Source: Mycolicibacterium sp. P9-64
Lineage (GTDB): Bacteria > Actinomycetota > Actinomycetes > Mycobacteriales > Mycobacteriaceae
Assembly: GCF_008329605.1 (NCBI RefSeq)
Contig: NZ_NPKO01000012.1
Coordinates: 148,470-212,469, forward strand
DNA length: 64,000 nt
Direction: 5' to 3'
Made by a program: the position numbers and the translations under genes. Below are positions 17,194 through 25,507 of the stretch, in pieces. Each line of letters starts with the position of its first letter. Position 1 is the stretch's first letter. The notes below the pieces were generated by a model. The model worked only from the letters and a program-made list of their open reading frames with translations. It did no database searches and had not been told where the DNA came from.

Positions 17194-17225
17194 GTTCTGA
17201 ATGTCAGTCCGGAGATGAGGTGACG

Positions 17226-17891
17226 ATGACCGACGGGCGAGGCGACCCGCGGCCGGCTCGATCGCGAGCGCGGTTGCTCGAGGCGGCGACGGCGTTGCTC
17301 CGTTCTGGCGGCCCTGGCGCGGTCACCATCGACGCCGTCACTCGCAGCGCGAACGTCGCCAGGGCCACTCTCTATCGCCACTTCTCAAGTGCCAACGATC
17401 TTTTGGCGGCGTCGTTCGTCAGCCTCATTCCGCCGCCGCCAATGCCGCCGGAGGACGGCTCGCTGCGGGAGCGGCTCACCTCGATCGTGGTGGCGTGGGC
17501 CGATTCGATCGCCGAGGCGCCCACCACGCTGACCGCGATGGCATGGCTGTCACTGGGGCCGGACATCGGGTCGATGCCGGATCCTCATCACGGCGTTGCC
17601 GGCAGCGCCGAGGTGCGCTCGCTGCGCGAACGCATCGCCCAGCAGTACTCTGCCCCCTTCGACGTCATCTTCGAAAGCCCGCAGGCTGCCGCGGAACTCG
17701 AACCCTTCGACCGGGCACTGGCCTTCGCGCTGTTGATCGGACCGCTGGCGTTCGGCAGGCTCAGCACGCTCGCCGACTTCGACTATCAGGCAGCGGCCGT
17801 GGCCTCCGTCGACGGCTTCCTGAAGTGCTTCGCGAAGGAGCCCGGCCCCGATGGCGTCACCGCAGCGAATAACGAATCGGAAGGTGCTTGA
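17226..17891 (+). CDS. TetR-family regulator of the adjacent exporter
   Basis: About 221 residues. The N-terminal helix-turn-helix (about residues 15-60) includes VTIDAVTRSANVARATLYRHFSSANDLLAASF. The remainder is a divergent helical effector domain. The ATG at 17226 has GAGG 5 nt upstream; GTG at 17220 is an in-frame alternative. Divergent placement suggests it represses the MFS exporter. Its 3' end overlaps the convergent P450 gene by 35 bp. Confidence 0.85.
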   Translation: MTDGRGDPRPARSRARLLEAATALLRSGGPGAVTIDAVTRSANVARATLYRHFSSANDLLAASFVSLIPPPPMPPEDGSLRERLTSIVVAWADSIAEAPTTLTAMAWLSLGPDIGSMPDPHHGVAGSAEVRSLRERIAQQYSAPFDVIFESPQAAAELEPFDRALAFALLIGPLAFGRLSTLADFDYQAAAVASVDGFLKCFAKEPGPDGVTAANNESEGA

Positions 17892-19110
17892 GTCCACCGA
17901 CGAACGTCGTGGCGGAAAGCTCTGGCTTGCCTGCCAATTCGATCGAATCAAGGCGGGGGAGCAGCTCGGTGAAGAGGCTGTTCATCTCCATCCGGGCCAG
18001 CGCGGCACCAAGGCAGAAGTGCACGCCATAGCCGAACGCGACGTGCTTGTTCGGGTCGCGGCTCACGTCGAAGCGGAACGGGTCGGTGAAGACTTCCTCG
18101 TCACGGTTGCCGGAAACGTAGGCCAGGTATACCGATTCGCCCTTGGCAATGTCGATGCCGCGCACCGTGGTGTCCGCGGTCGCCGTGCGCATGAATTCCT
18201 TGACGGGAGTTGACCAGCGGATCATCTCCTCGACCGCGGTGCCCATCAAACTTGGATCGTTGCGCAACCGGTCGAGTTCGCCAGGGTTCTCGATGAGCGC
18301 GTGCAAGCCGCCGGAGATCGCGTCCTTGGTGGTGTCGTGGCCGGCGCTGGCGACGATGACGTAGTACGACGCGGTGTCGACGTCCGACAGCGGTTCGCCG
18401 TCGATCCGACCGTTGGCGATCGCAGAGGCCAGGTCGCCGGTCGGTGTTTCGCGGCGCGATGCGGTCAGCGCCGAGAAGTAGGCGAAGAAGTCGAGCAGCA
18501 CCGCAAGCTGATCCTCGAGGGACCCGCCGTCCCGCTTGTACTCGTCGTCATCCCCGCCGAACATCTCCTGTGTCAGGGAGTGCATGCGGCCGAAGTCGGA
18601 CTCGGGCAGGCCGAGTAGCGACATGATCACGTAGAGCGGGAAGTCGACCGCGATGTCGGTGACGAAGTCGCATTCCGGACCGATGTCAGCCATCTTGTCG
18701 ACGTATCGCTTGGCCAGCTCGTCGACGCGCACCTTGAGGTCACGCATCGCCTTGGGCCGGAACCAGTCCGCGCCGATCGTGCGCACCTTGCGGTGGTGCG
18801 GGTCGTCCATGTGGATGAGCGTGCGCAATCCCATACCCGCTTCGAGCTGCTGTTTGCCCAAGTCGTCGGCCGCAGCGGTGGCGAGCAAGGGGCGTGGTTC
18901 ACTGATGAAGAGGTTGTTGTCGCGCTCGATCGCCATGATGTCGGCGTGCTTGGTGATCGCCCAGAACGGTCGGTACGGCGGATTGTCCACCCACGCAACG
19001 GGATTGTTCGCCCGGAGATGAGTGAGCGCGGCGTGCAACCGAGCGTCGTCTGCGTAGGCCTTCGGTTCGGCAAGGACCTTGGCGGCGTCGTCCACCGTGG
19101 GCGTGCTCAT
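17857..19110 (-). CDS. Cytochrome P450
   Basis: A 417-residue soluble bacterial P450. It has the I-helix oxygen-activation motif ASAGHDTT, the ExxR motif EEMIRW, and the haem-thiolate loop FGYGVHFCLGAALAR near residue 355. The length is normal for class I mycobacterial P450s, which take electrons from a ferredoxin and ferredoxin reductase. A reductase is encoded at 5147-6328, but no ferredoxin gene is seen here. A CYP family number and substrate cannot be assigned by reading. Confidence 0.93.
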   Translation of the reverse strand: MSTPTVDDAAKVLAEPKAYADDARLHAALTHLRANNPVAWVDNPPYRPFWAITKHADIMAIERDNNLFISEPRPLLATAAADDLGKQQLEAGMGLRTLIHMDDPHHRKVRTIGADWFRPKAMRDLKVRVDELAKRYVDKMADIGPECDFVTDIAVDFPLYVIMSLLGLPESDFGRMHSLTQEMFGGDDDEYKRDGGSLEDQLAVLLDFFAYFSALTASRRETPTGDLASAIANGRIDGEPLSDVDTASYYVIVASAGHDTTKDAISGGLHALIENPGELDRLRNDPSLMGTAVEEMIRWSTPVKEFMRTATADTTVRGIDIAKGESVYLAYVSGNRDEEVFTDPFRFDVSRDPNKHVAFGYGVHFCLGAALARMEMNSLFTELLPRLDSIELAGKPELSATTFVGGLKHLPIRYSLR

Positions 19111-19138
19111 GACGTCTCCTCATCGCGCGAATCCCGAA

Positions 19139-19152
19139 TTGACGGGTGTCAA
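19139..19152. promoter_or_regulatory. Inverted repeat TTGAC-GGGT-GTCAA upstream of P450
   Basis: A 5-bp-arm inverted repeat lies 28 bp upstream of the P450 start. On the minus strand it also supplies a TTGACA that could act as a -35 element, although no convincing -10 follows at 17 bp. It is an operator or promoter candidate only. Confidence 0.35.
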
Positions 19153-19222
19153 GTCAGTCTAATTGGGACGGTACGCCGTCGCTGCCCGATTGCGCCGATC
19201 CGGGATCAGTAGGCTCGGCCCG

Positions 19223-20827
19223 ATGCACCCCGCAACCGTCCGGCGGACCGGCCCGAGCCTGATCAAGCTGGTCGCCGTGGTTGTGCTCCTGGTGGTCGGC
19301 TGCGGCAGGGGCGACGGCGCCGCACCGGCTCCGACGACTCCGAGTGACCCAGCCGTCGTGCAGACCGCATCGGGAAGTGTCCGCGGCGTCGTAGCACCCG
19401 ATCATCGACTGTTCGCCGGAATTCCGTATGCCGCCCCGCCGGTCGGCCCGCTGCGGTGGCAGCCGCCAGCGCCTGCACTTCCATGGCAGGGCGTGCGCGA
19501 CGCGACCCGCCCCGGTCCGCGCTGCATGCAGGACAGCACGGATCTGGAACTCGGTAGGCAGACCGACGAAGACTGCCTGTCGCTCAACGTCTGGACGCCA
19601 CCTGCCGCGCCGGATCAACGGCGGCCGGTGATGGTGTGGATCCACGGCGGCTCGTTCGTCAACGGCAGCGGAGGAATCTACGACGCCCGCTGGTTGGCGA
19701 CCCGGGGCGACATCGTCGTCGTCACCATCAACTACCGGCTCGGCGCCCTTGGCTTCCTTGCGCATCCCGCGCTCGGCCCAAAGGGGGACGTCGGCAACTA
19801 CGGGTTGGCCGACCAGCAGGCTGCGCTGCGTTGGGTGCGTGACAACATCGCGAAGTTCGGCGGGGATCCCGACAAGGTGACCATCGCAGGCGAGTCGGCG
19901 GGGGCGATGTCGGTGTGCGATCACCTCGTCGCACCCGGGTCGGCCGGACTGTTCCGCGGGGCGATCCTGCAGAGCGGACCGTGCCAGGCGCAGCTCGCCC
20001 TACCCGAGGCACAGCGTGCCAGCCTCGACTATGCACGCCAAGCGGGTTGCGGCGATCCGGTGTCGGCCGCCGCGTGTCTGCGTGCGTTGCCGGCCGACAA
20101 ACTCCGAGAACCTGTGTGGTACTACGGGATCGGTGACGACAAGTTGAGTGGACCGGTCACCGGAACCGCCACGTTGCCGGTGGATCCGATGACGGCGATC
20201 GGGCGGGGCAACGCGGCGAAGGTGCCCGTCGCGATCGGTACCAACCGCGACGAGTTCACGCTGTTCGTGGCACTGGAGTACCTGCGCGGCAAGAAGATCA
20301 CGGCCGAGCAATACCCACATCAGTTGTCGGGAACGTTCGGCGCCGACGCCGGTGCGGTGGCGGCGCGCTACCCGCTCGACGGGTACGGCGGCAGTGCATC
20401 GCTGGCGTTCTCCGCAGCGGTCACCGACTCCACGTTCGCGTGCGTCGCCGATCGGATCGGTGAGTCGCTTGCCGCGCACGGTCCCGTCTACGCCTACGAG
20501 TTCAACGACCCCAACCCGCCAACGCCGGATCCCTTGCGCACCTTGCCCTTCCCCGTCGGGGCCAGTCATTCACTCGAACTGCGCTACCTGTTCGACATCG
20601 GCGGCGCACCTGCGCTGGACCCGGCGCAGCAGGTGCTCTCGGATCAGATGATCGACTACTGGAGCGAGTTCGTCGCCACAGGCGCCCCCGACGTCGCCGA
20701 TCGGCCGGACTGGCCGCAACTCGATGCCTCCGGCAGTCGGCTGTCACTGCACCCCGGCGACCTGACGGTGATCACCGATTTCGACAAGACCCATCAATGC
20801 CCGTTCTGGGCGAGCCTGAAGAGGTGA
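19223..20827 (+). CDS. Lipoprotein carboxylesterase, type B
   Basis: A 534-residue alpha/beta-hydrolase of the carboxylesterase/cholinesterase family. It has an oxyanion-hole region WIHGGSFVNGSGG, the nucleophile elbow GESAGAMS, an acid-region NRDEFTLF, and a late His region (PFPVGASHSLELRYLF). The N-terminus has a hydrophobic stretch ending in the lipobox VVGC at about residue 27, so the mature enzyme is probably lipid-anchored outside the membrane. The ATG at 19223 is preferred because it gives a compact signal peptide. The substrate is an unknown ester or amide. Confidence 0.88.
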   Translation: MHPATVRRTGPSLIKLVAVVVLLVVGCGRGDGAAPAPTTPSDPAVVQTASGSVRGVVAPDHRLFAGIPYAAPPVGPLRWQPPAPALPWQGVRDATRPGPRCMQDSTDLELGRQTDEDCLSLNVWTPPAAPDQRRPVMVWIHGGSFVNGSGGIYDARWLATRGDIVVVTINYRLGALGFLAHPALGPKGDVGNYGLADQQAALRWVRDNIAKFGGDPDKVTIAGESAGAMSVCDHLVAPGSAGLFRGAILQSGPCQAQLALPEAQRASLDYARQAGCGDPVSAAACLRALPADKLREPVWYYGIGDDKLSGPVTGTATLPVDPMTAIGRGNAAKVPVAIGTNRDEFTLFVALEYLRGKKITAEQYPHQLSGTFGADAGAVAARYPLDGYGGSASLAFSAAVTDSTFACVADRIGESLAAHGPVYAYEFNDPNPPTPDPLRTLPFPVGASHSLELRYLFDIGGAPALDPAQQVLSDQMIDYWSEFVATGAPDVADRPDWPQLDASGSRLSLHPGDLTVITDFDKTHQCPFWASLKR

Positions 20828-20830
20828 GAC

Positions 20831-21185
20831 ATGCCGACTCCTGATCCACAGACCTTTGCCGCCGCGTGGGTGCGGGCGTGGAACGACCACGACGTGGAGG
20901 CGGTGCTCGCGCACTTCCACGGTGACGTCGTGTTCAGTTCACCCGTCGCGGCGCGACTGCTGCCAGAGACCCGGGGGAGTGGTGCGGGGCAAGGCCGCGC
21001 TGCGGGACTACTGGGTGACCGCGCTTGGTCTGCTGCCCGACCTGCACTTCGAGGTGATCGACGTGTACAGGGGTGAGTCGCTGCTGGTGATCAACTACCG
21101 CAACCACCGCGGCGAGTCGGTGAACGAGGTGCTGATCTTCGACGGGGATCTGGTCCGCGAGGGGCACGGCACCTACGTCGACTAG
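20831..21185 (+). pseudogene. Frameshifted NTF2-like (SnoaL-type) protein
   Basis: The ATG frame starting 3 nt after the esterase stop reads an NTF2-like N-terminus (FAAAWVRAWNDHDVEAVLAHF) through LLPET. Homology then continues in another frame (VVRGKAALRDYWVTALG to GHGTYVD). The switch falls in a C/G run at about 20970-20977. Removing one base there would give a single protein of about 117 residues with ET-GGVVRGK at the join. This is either a real inactivating 1-bp insertion or a sequencing error in a homopolymer. The family is typically a cone-shaped ligand-binding or isomerase fold. Confidence 0.75.
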
Positions 21186-21336
21186 GCAGGGCCGCTCCTC
21201 GGCGAGCGATCCCGGTAGCGCAGAAATGCCTTCCAAGAATTGATCCGCAGAAAAGTGTGGGAATTGGTGCGGCGGGTTGCTCCTAGTCGATGAACGCGGC
21301 CCACCCAGGGGCTGCGACAGCCTCAAGGAGATCACC

Positions 21337-21684
21337 ATGAACACCTCGACCACCCGCAAGCTGACCCGCTTCCAGTACGCCGCGACGCTCGTCGGCGCGT
21401 TGGCCGTCGTAGCCCTCGCCCCGGCGACCGCCCACGCCCAGCCCGTCGGGTCCAACGGTGCCGATGGCGGATGCCACTACACCGACAAGGATGGTTACGA
21501 CATTCCGATCGACGACGGCCAGGGTGTCATCGTCGACGGGAAGACCGTCACCTGCAGCGGCGGCGTCATCACCGTCAGCGCTGCGCCGAGTCGCAACGTC
21601 GGCCCCAAGAAGCCGGTCGTGAACCAAACGCTCCAGCAGGTCCCGGCGCTGCAGCGGAGCGTGGCCGTCACGACGGCCCCCTGA
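21337..21684 (+). CDS. Small secreted protein
   Basis: A 115-residue protein with a clear Sec signal peptide: basic start, hydrophobic core, ALAPATAHA cleavage region near residue 33. The mature part has two cysteines (GGCHYTD and VTCSGG) about 30 residues apart that may form a disulfide. The tail is Pro/Val/Gln-rich. AAGGAG precedes the ATG. No family is recognised. It stands alone between the NTF2-like pseudogene and a convergent hotdog gene. Confidence 0.7.
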   Translation: MNTSTTRKLTRFQYAATLVGALAVVALAPATAHAQPVGSNGADGGCHYTDKDGYDIPIDDGQGVIVDGKTVTCSGGVITVSAAPSRNVGPKKPVVNQTLQQVPALQRSVAVTTAP

Positions 21685-21697
21685 CGCCCGCGCCGTG

Positions 21698-22171
21698 TCA
21701 GGCGGGCGTCACCCAGGTAGTGATGTCGGCGTGCACGACTTCGGTGCCAGTCCTGTCGACGATGCTGACCGGCACTGTGATCTCCGTGCCCTCGCGGATC
21801 ACGTCGAAGTCCGGCGGATCGAGACGGGCCACGGCGCGCAGCGACGTGGTCGCCTTGGCGAGGTACGCAACGTTCATGGCCTTGGGGATCCAGCGATGGG
21901 TGGTCGGCACGGTCGCCTCCATGAGCATGCCCATGGCGACCTCCGCAGCGTTGCAGGAGGCGATGGCGTGCACGGTGTGCAGGTGGTTGTAGACGAAGAA
22001 CCACTTGGGCACGTCGACCTCGGCGATCCCAGGCTCCATGCGCCGGACGTGAGGAAGCACCGAGGCGAAGTAGGGCACGCGTGCCATCGCCGCGACGGAG
22101 AACAGCCGGCTGCCGAGCGGTCGGTCGGACAATTGCTTCCAGGCGCGATACGTCGAGCTCTGCGTCGTCAT
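21698..22171 (-). CDS. DUF4442 hotdog-fold protein (putative thioesterase)
   Basis: A 157-residue protein resembling the DUF4442/PaaI-like hotdog family. The HNHLHTVHA-like segment (VYNHLHTVHAIASCNAAE) near residue 62 and the following helix match the central hotdog helix. Proteins of this type are usually acyl-CoA thioesterases or acyl-binding proteins; the exact substrate is unknown. A palindrome CTTACTC-TG-GAGTAAG sits 11 bp upstream of the start and probably controls expression. Confidence 0.75.
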   Translation of the reverse strand: MTTQSSTYRAWKQLSDRPLGSRLFSVAAMARVPYFASVLPHVRRMEPGIAEVDVPKWFFVYNHLHTVHAIASCNAAEVAMGMLMEATVPTTHRWIPKAMNVAYLAKATTSLRAVARLDPPDFDVIREGTEITVPVSIVDRTGTEVVHADITTWVTPA

Positions 22172-22181
22172 GACGGCTGAC

Positions 22182-22197
22182 CTTACTCTGGAGTAAG
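22182..22197. promoter_or_regulatory. 16-bp palindrome CTTACTCTGGAGTAAG
   Basis: Perfect 7-bp arms with a 2-bp centre lie 11 bp upstream of the DUF4442 gene. A degenerate copy (5 of 7 left-arm bases, perfect right arm GAGTAAG) lies at 22311-22326, upstream of the S10 promoter. This is the typical form of a TetR-family operator; the cognate regulator is not identifiable in this window. Confidence 0.55.
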
Positions 22198-22366
22198 ATC
22201 TCTGCTTGCGCCCACGGTCGCGATCCACCCCGTCGACCACGGCCCTAGGCGCAATCGCGACCCGCAATTGCTCGTCCGCGGAGAGGCGCCGGGCAGCTGC
22301 GACGACTAACCTCACTGTCGAGTAAGAACTGCTGGTGTGACGGTGTGCACCCAGTTGGCCCGGGAT

Positions 22367-22395
22367 TTGGAAGAGGCCCAGTTCTGAGGCATACT
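22367..22395 (+). promoter_or_regulatory. S10 operon promoter
   Basis: TTGGAA (22367-22372), a 17-bp spacer and CATACT (22390-22395) form a sigma-A-type promoter. The initially transcribed sequence GGGTTGCCTTG (22400-22410) is identical to that of the spc operon promoter 18 kb downstream. The predicted leader before rpsJ is about 290 nt. Confidence 0.65.
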
Positions 22396-22593
22396 GTTCG
22401 GGTTGCCTTGCGCCGGACGGTGCCCTTTTCGGGACCGACTGGCCACGGCATCCGACCAGCGCCCTAACGGGCGCATCCGGTCCCAACCTTCGAGCGCGAC
22501 GGATTTCCGCCGCGAGCGAGCGTGCGCAAGGGCGACACACCCGAGCGCGGGGGTCGGAGCACATACGACAGGTAAACAGCGGCGGCATAGCCA

Positions 22594-22630
22594 GCGCGCG
22601 AACCGGACGGATATCCGTTCGGCCGCGCGC
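22594..22630 (+). promoter_or_regulatory. Leader hairpin upstream of rpsJ
   Basis: As RNA, an outer GCGCGC/GCGCGC stem (22594-22599 with 22625-22630) encloses an 8-bp stem CCGGACGG/CCGUUCGG with an AUAU loop, separated by small internal bulges. It ends 63 nt before rpsJ. S10 leaders in other bacteria carry autoregulatory structures; here only the hairpin is observed. Confidence 0.45.
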
Positions 22631-22693
22631 ACTGAGTACGCAGAACGAGCATGGCCCGAGCTACGGGCCCGTAAAGAGTGAGGTAGGACAAGC

Positions 22694-22999
22694 GTGGCGG
22701 GACAAAAGATCCGCATCAGGCTCAAGGCCTACGACCATGAGGCGATTGACGCCTCGGCGCGAAAGATCGTCGAGACAGTCACCCGAACGGGCGCCAGCGT
22801 GGTCGGTCCGGTGCCGCTGCCGACCGAGAAGAACATCTATTGCGTCATCCGGTCCCCGCACAAGTACAAGGACTCGCGGGAGCACTTCGAGATGCGCACC
22901 CACAAGCGACTCATCGACATCCTCGACCCGACGCCGAAGACCGTTGACGCCTTGATGCGCATCGATCTGCCGGCGAGCGTCGACGTCAACATTCAGTAG
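22694..22999 (+). CDS. rpsJ: 30S ribosomal protein S10
   Basis: A 101-residue S10 starting with GTG. The conserved core (KIRIRLKAYDHEAID, then HFEMRTHKRLIDI) is complete. S10 is part of the 30S head and also the NusE partner in transcription antitermination. It is the first gene of the S10 operon, behind a long structured leader. Length is normal for actinobacteria. Confidence 0.98.
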   Translation: MAGQKIRIRLKAYDHEAIDASARKIVETVTRTGASVVGPVPLPTEKNIYCVIRSPHKYKDSREHFEMRTHKRLIDILDPTPKTVDALMRIDLPASVDVNIQ

Positions 23000-23013
23000 G
23001 AGACCCAAGAAAA

Positions 23014-23667
23014 ATGGCTAGAAAAGGCATTTTGGGCACCAAGCTGGGCATGACGCAGGTGTTCGACGAGAACAACAAAGTCGTCCCGGTGACGGTCGTG
23101 AAGGCCGGCCCCAACGTGGTGACCCGTATCCGTACCCCCGAGGTCGACGGCTACAGCGCCGTGCAGCTCGCCTACGGCGAGATCAGCCCGCGCAAGGTGA
23201 ACAAGCCGGTTACCGGTCAGTTCGCCGCCGCAGGCGTGAACCCGCGCCGCCACCTCGCCGAGCTGCGGCTCGACGACGAGGCAGCTGCTGCCGAGTACGC
23301 AGTCGGCCAGGAGCTGACCGCCGAGATCTTCGCCGACGGAAACTTCGTCGACGTGACCGGCACCTCCAAGGGCAAGGGCTTCGCAGGCACCATGAAGCGT
23401 CACGGCTTCAAGGGCCAGGGCGCGAGCCACGGTGCACAGGCCGTGCACCGCCGGCCCGGCTCGATCGGTGGCTGTGCCACCCCCGGCCGTGTCTTCAAGG
23501 GCACCCGGATGTCGGGCCGCATGGGTAGCGACCGGATCACCACCCAGAACCTGGTGGTGCACAAGGTCGATGCCGAGAACGGCGTGCTGTTGATCAAGGG
23601 CGCCATCCCCGGCCGCAATGGCGGACTCGTCGTGGTCCGCAGTGCGATCAAACGAGGTGAGAAGTAA
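23014..23667 (+). CDS. rplC: 50S ribosomal protein L3
   Basis: A 217-residue L3. It has the conserved N-terminus GILGTKLGMTQVF and the central loop GFAGTMKRHGFKGQGASHGAQAVHR, which reaches the peptidyl-transferase centre region. That loop is where linezolid-resistance changes map in mycobacteria; the segment here looks ordinary. It starts 14 nt after rpsJ, and its stop shares a base with the rplD start (TAATG). Confidence 0.98.
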   Translation: MARKGILGTKLGMTQVFDENNKVVPVTVVKAGPNVVTRIRTPEVDGYSAVQLAYGEISPRKVNKPVTGQFAAAGVNPRRHLAELRLDDEAAAAEYAVGQELTAEIFADGNFVDVTGTSKGKGFAGTMKRHGFKGQGASHGAQAVHRRPGSIGGCATPGRVFKGTRMSGRMGSDRITTQNLVVHKVDAENGVLLIKGAIPGRNGGLVVVRSAIKRGEK

Positions 23668-24323
23668 TGGCTTCCTTGAAGATTGACGTTCATACCCCGG
23701 CAGGCAAGAAGGACGGCACGGTCGAACTACCGGCTGCCCTCTTCGACGTCGAGCCCAACATCGCGCTGATGCACCAGGTGGTCACCGCGCAGTTGGCCGC
23801 CAAGCGCCAGGGCACGCACTCCACCAAGACCCGCGGTGAGGTCTCCGGCGGCGGCAAGAAGCCGTACCGGCAGAAGGGCACAGGCCGGGCTCGTCAGGGC
23901 TCGACGCGTGCGCCGCAGTTCACCGGTGGTGGCGTCGTGCACGGCCCGCAGCCGCGTGACTACAGCCAGCGGACCCCGAAGAAGATGATCGCGGCTGCCC
24001 TGCGCAGCGCGCTGTCGGACCGGGCACGCAACGAGCGGATCCACGCCGTTACCGAATTGCTCGCCGGCCAGACGCCGTCGACCAAGTCGGCCAAGGAGTT
24101 CCTTGCGACCCTGACCGAGCGCCGCAAGGTGCTGGTCGTCATTGGCCGCAGCGACGAGGTCAGCGCGAAGAGCGTGCGCAATCTGCCTGGCGTGCACGTC
24201 ATCTCGCCGGATCAGCTGAACACGTACGACGTGCTCGACGCCGACGATCTGGTGTTCAGCGTCGAGGCGCTCGATGCCTACATCAGCGCCAACACGAAGA
24301 ACACTGAGGAGGTGTCGGCCTGA
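23667..24323 (+). CDS. rplD: 50S ribosomal protein L4
   Basis: A 218-residue L4. It has the extended loop GGGKKPYRQKGTGRARQGS near residue 65 that lines the nascent-peptide exit tunnel (macrolide region). In other bacteria L4 autoregulates the S10 operon through the leader RNA; whether that applies here is unknown, but a strong leader hairpin is present. It overlaps rplC and rplW by one base on each side. Confidence 0.98.
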   Translation: MASLKIDVHTPAGKKDGTVELPAALFDVEPNIALMHQVVTAQLAAKRQGTHSTKTRGEVSGGGKKPYRQKGTGRARQGSTRAPQFTGGGVVHGPQPRDYSQRTPKKMIAAALRSALSDRARNERIHAVTELLAGQTPSTKSAKEFLATLTERRKVLVVIGRSDEVSAKSVRNLPGVHVISPDQLNTYDVLDADDLVFSVEALDAYISANTKNTEEVSA

Positions 24324-24625
24324 TGGCTACCGTGACCGATCCCCGCGACATCATCTTGGCCCCTGTGATCTCTGAGAAGAGCTACGGGTTGATCGAGGAC
24401 AACGTCTACACGTTCGTCGTTCACCCCAGCTCGAACAAGACGCAGATCAAGATCGCGATCGAGAAGATCTTCAGCGTCAAGGTCGATTCCGTGAACACGC
24501 TCAACCGTCAGGGCAAGCGCAAGCGCACCCGTGCCGGATTTGGCACGCGCAAGAGCACCAAGCGCGCCATCGTCACGCTGGCTGCGAACAGCAAGCCAAT
24601 CGACCTGTTCGGAGCACCGGCCTAA
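24323..24625 (+). CDS. rplW: 50S ribosomal protein L23
   Basis: A 100-residue L23 with the typical start (DIILAPVISEKSYGLIEDNVYTF cut into the conserved ISEKS region) and a basic loop RQGKRKRTRAGFGTRK. L23 sits at the tunnel exit and docks trigger factor and SRP. The start shares a base with the rplD stop (TGATG). Length is normal. Confidence 0.97.
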   Translation: MATVTDPRDIILAPVISEKSYGLIEDNVYTFVVHPSSNKTQIKIAIEKIFSVKVDSVNTLNRQGKRKRTRAGFGTRKSTKRAIVTLAANSKPIDLFGAPA

Positions 24626-24658
24626 CCGCCGGCGGAAGCACAGAGGACATATAGAGAC

Positions 24659-25495
24659 ATGGCTATTCGCAAGTACAAGCCGACGACTCCGGGTCGTCGC
24701 GGGTCGAGCGTCTCGGACTTCGCCGAGATCACTCGGTCGACGCCCGAGAAGTCGCTCATCAAGCCGCTGCACAGCACCGGTGGGCGTAACGCACACGGCC
24801 GCATCACCACTCGCCACAAGGGTGGTGGCCACAAGCGCGCCTACCGCGTCATCGACTTCCGTCGCCACGACAAGGACGGCGTCAACGCCAAGGTCGCTCA
24901 CATCGAGTACGACCCCAACCGGACCGCGAACATCGCGCTGCTGCACTACGTCGACGGCGAGAAGCGCTACATCATCGCGCCGCAGGGACTTTCGCAGGGC
25001 GACGTGATCGAGCAGGGGCCGAACGCCGACATCAAGCCGGGTAACAACCTGCCGCTGCGCAACATCCCGTCCGGCACCGTGATCCATGCCGTGGAGTTGC
25101 GTCCCGGCGGTGGCGCCAAGATGGGCCGCTCGGCCGGTGTCAGCATCCAGCTGCTCGGCAAGGAAGGCACCTACGCCACGCTGCGCATGCCCAGTGGTGA
25201 GATCCGCCGTGTCGACGTGCGCTGCCGCGCCACCATCGGCGAGGTTGGCAACGCCGAGCAGGCGAACATCAACTGGGGCAAGGCCGGACGTATGCGCTGG
25301 AAGGGCAAGCGCCCGACCGTCCGCGGTGTCGTGATGAACCCGGTCGACCACCCGCACGGTGGCGGCGAGGGCAAGACCTCCGGTGGTCGCCACCCGGTCA
25401 GCCCGTGGGGCAAGCCCGAGGGCCGCACCCGCAAGAACAAGCCGAGCGACAAGCTCATCGTCCGACGCCGGCGCACCGGCAAGAATAAGCGCTAG
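24659..25495 (+). CDS. rplB: 50S ribosomal protein L2
   Basis: A 278-residue L2. The RNA-binding N-terminus (GRNAHGRITTRHKGGGHKR) and the C-terminal NPVDHPHGGGEG motif are present; the His there lies near the peptidyl-transferase centre. L2 is required for subunit joining. A 33-nt gap separates it from rplW, and rpsS follows after 12 nt. Confidence 0.98.
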   Translation: MAIRKYKPTTPGRRGSSVSDFAEITRSTPEKSLIKPLHSTGGRNAHGRITTRHKGGGHKRAYRVIDFRRHDKDGVNAKVAHIEYDPNRTANIALLHYVDGEKRYIIAPQGLSQGDVIEQGPNADIKPGNNLPLRNIPSGTVIHAVELRPGGGAKMGRSAGVSIQLLGKEGTYATLRMPSGEIRRVDVRCRATIGEVGNAEQANINWGKAGRMRWKGKRPTVRGVVMNPVDHPHGGGEGKTSGGRHPVSPWGKPEGRTRKNKPSDKLIVRRRRTGKNKR

Positions 25496-25507
25496 GAGTA
25501 GCCAGCG

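Larger units (their letters stand above)
22172..22693. other. 522-bp gene-free region between DUF4442 gene and rpsJ
   Basis: No convincing gene is visible on either strand. The region holds the CTTACTC palindrome, its degenerate copy, the S10 promoter and a leader of about 290 nt with a strong hairpin near its 3' end. It is the only gene-free stretch over 300 bp in the window. Confidence 0.7.

Noticed and set aside
22312..22725. Possible small genes in the rpsJ leader on either strand
   Set aside because: Arg-rich translations with no ribosome sites or motifs; the region is better explained as promoter plus structured leader.
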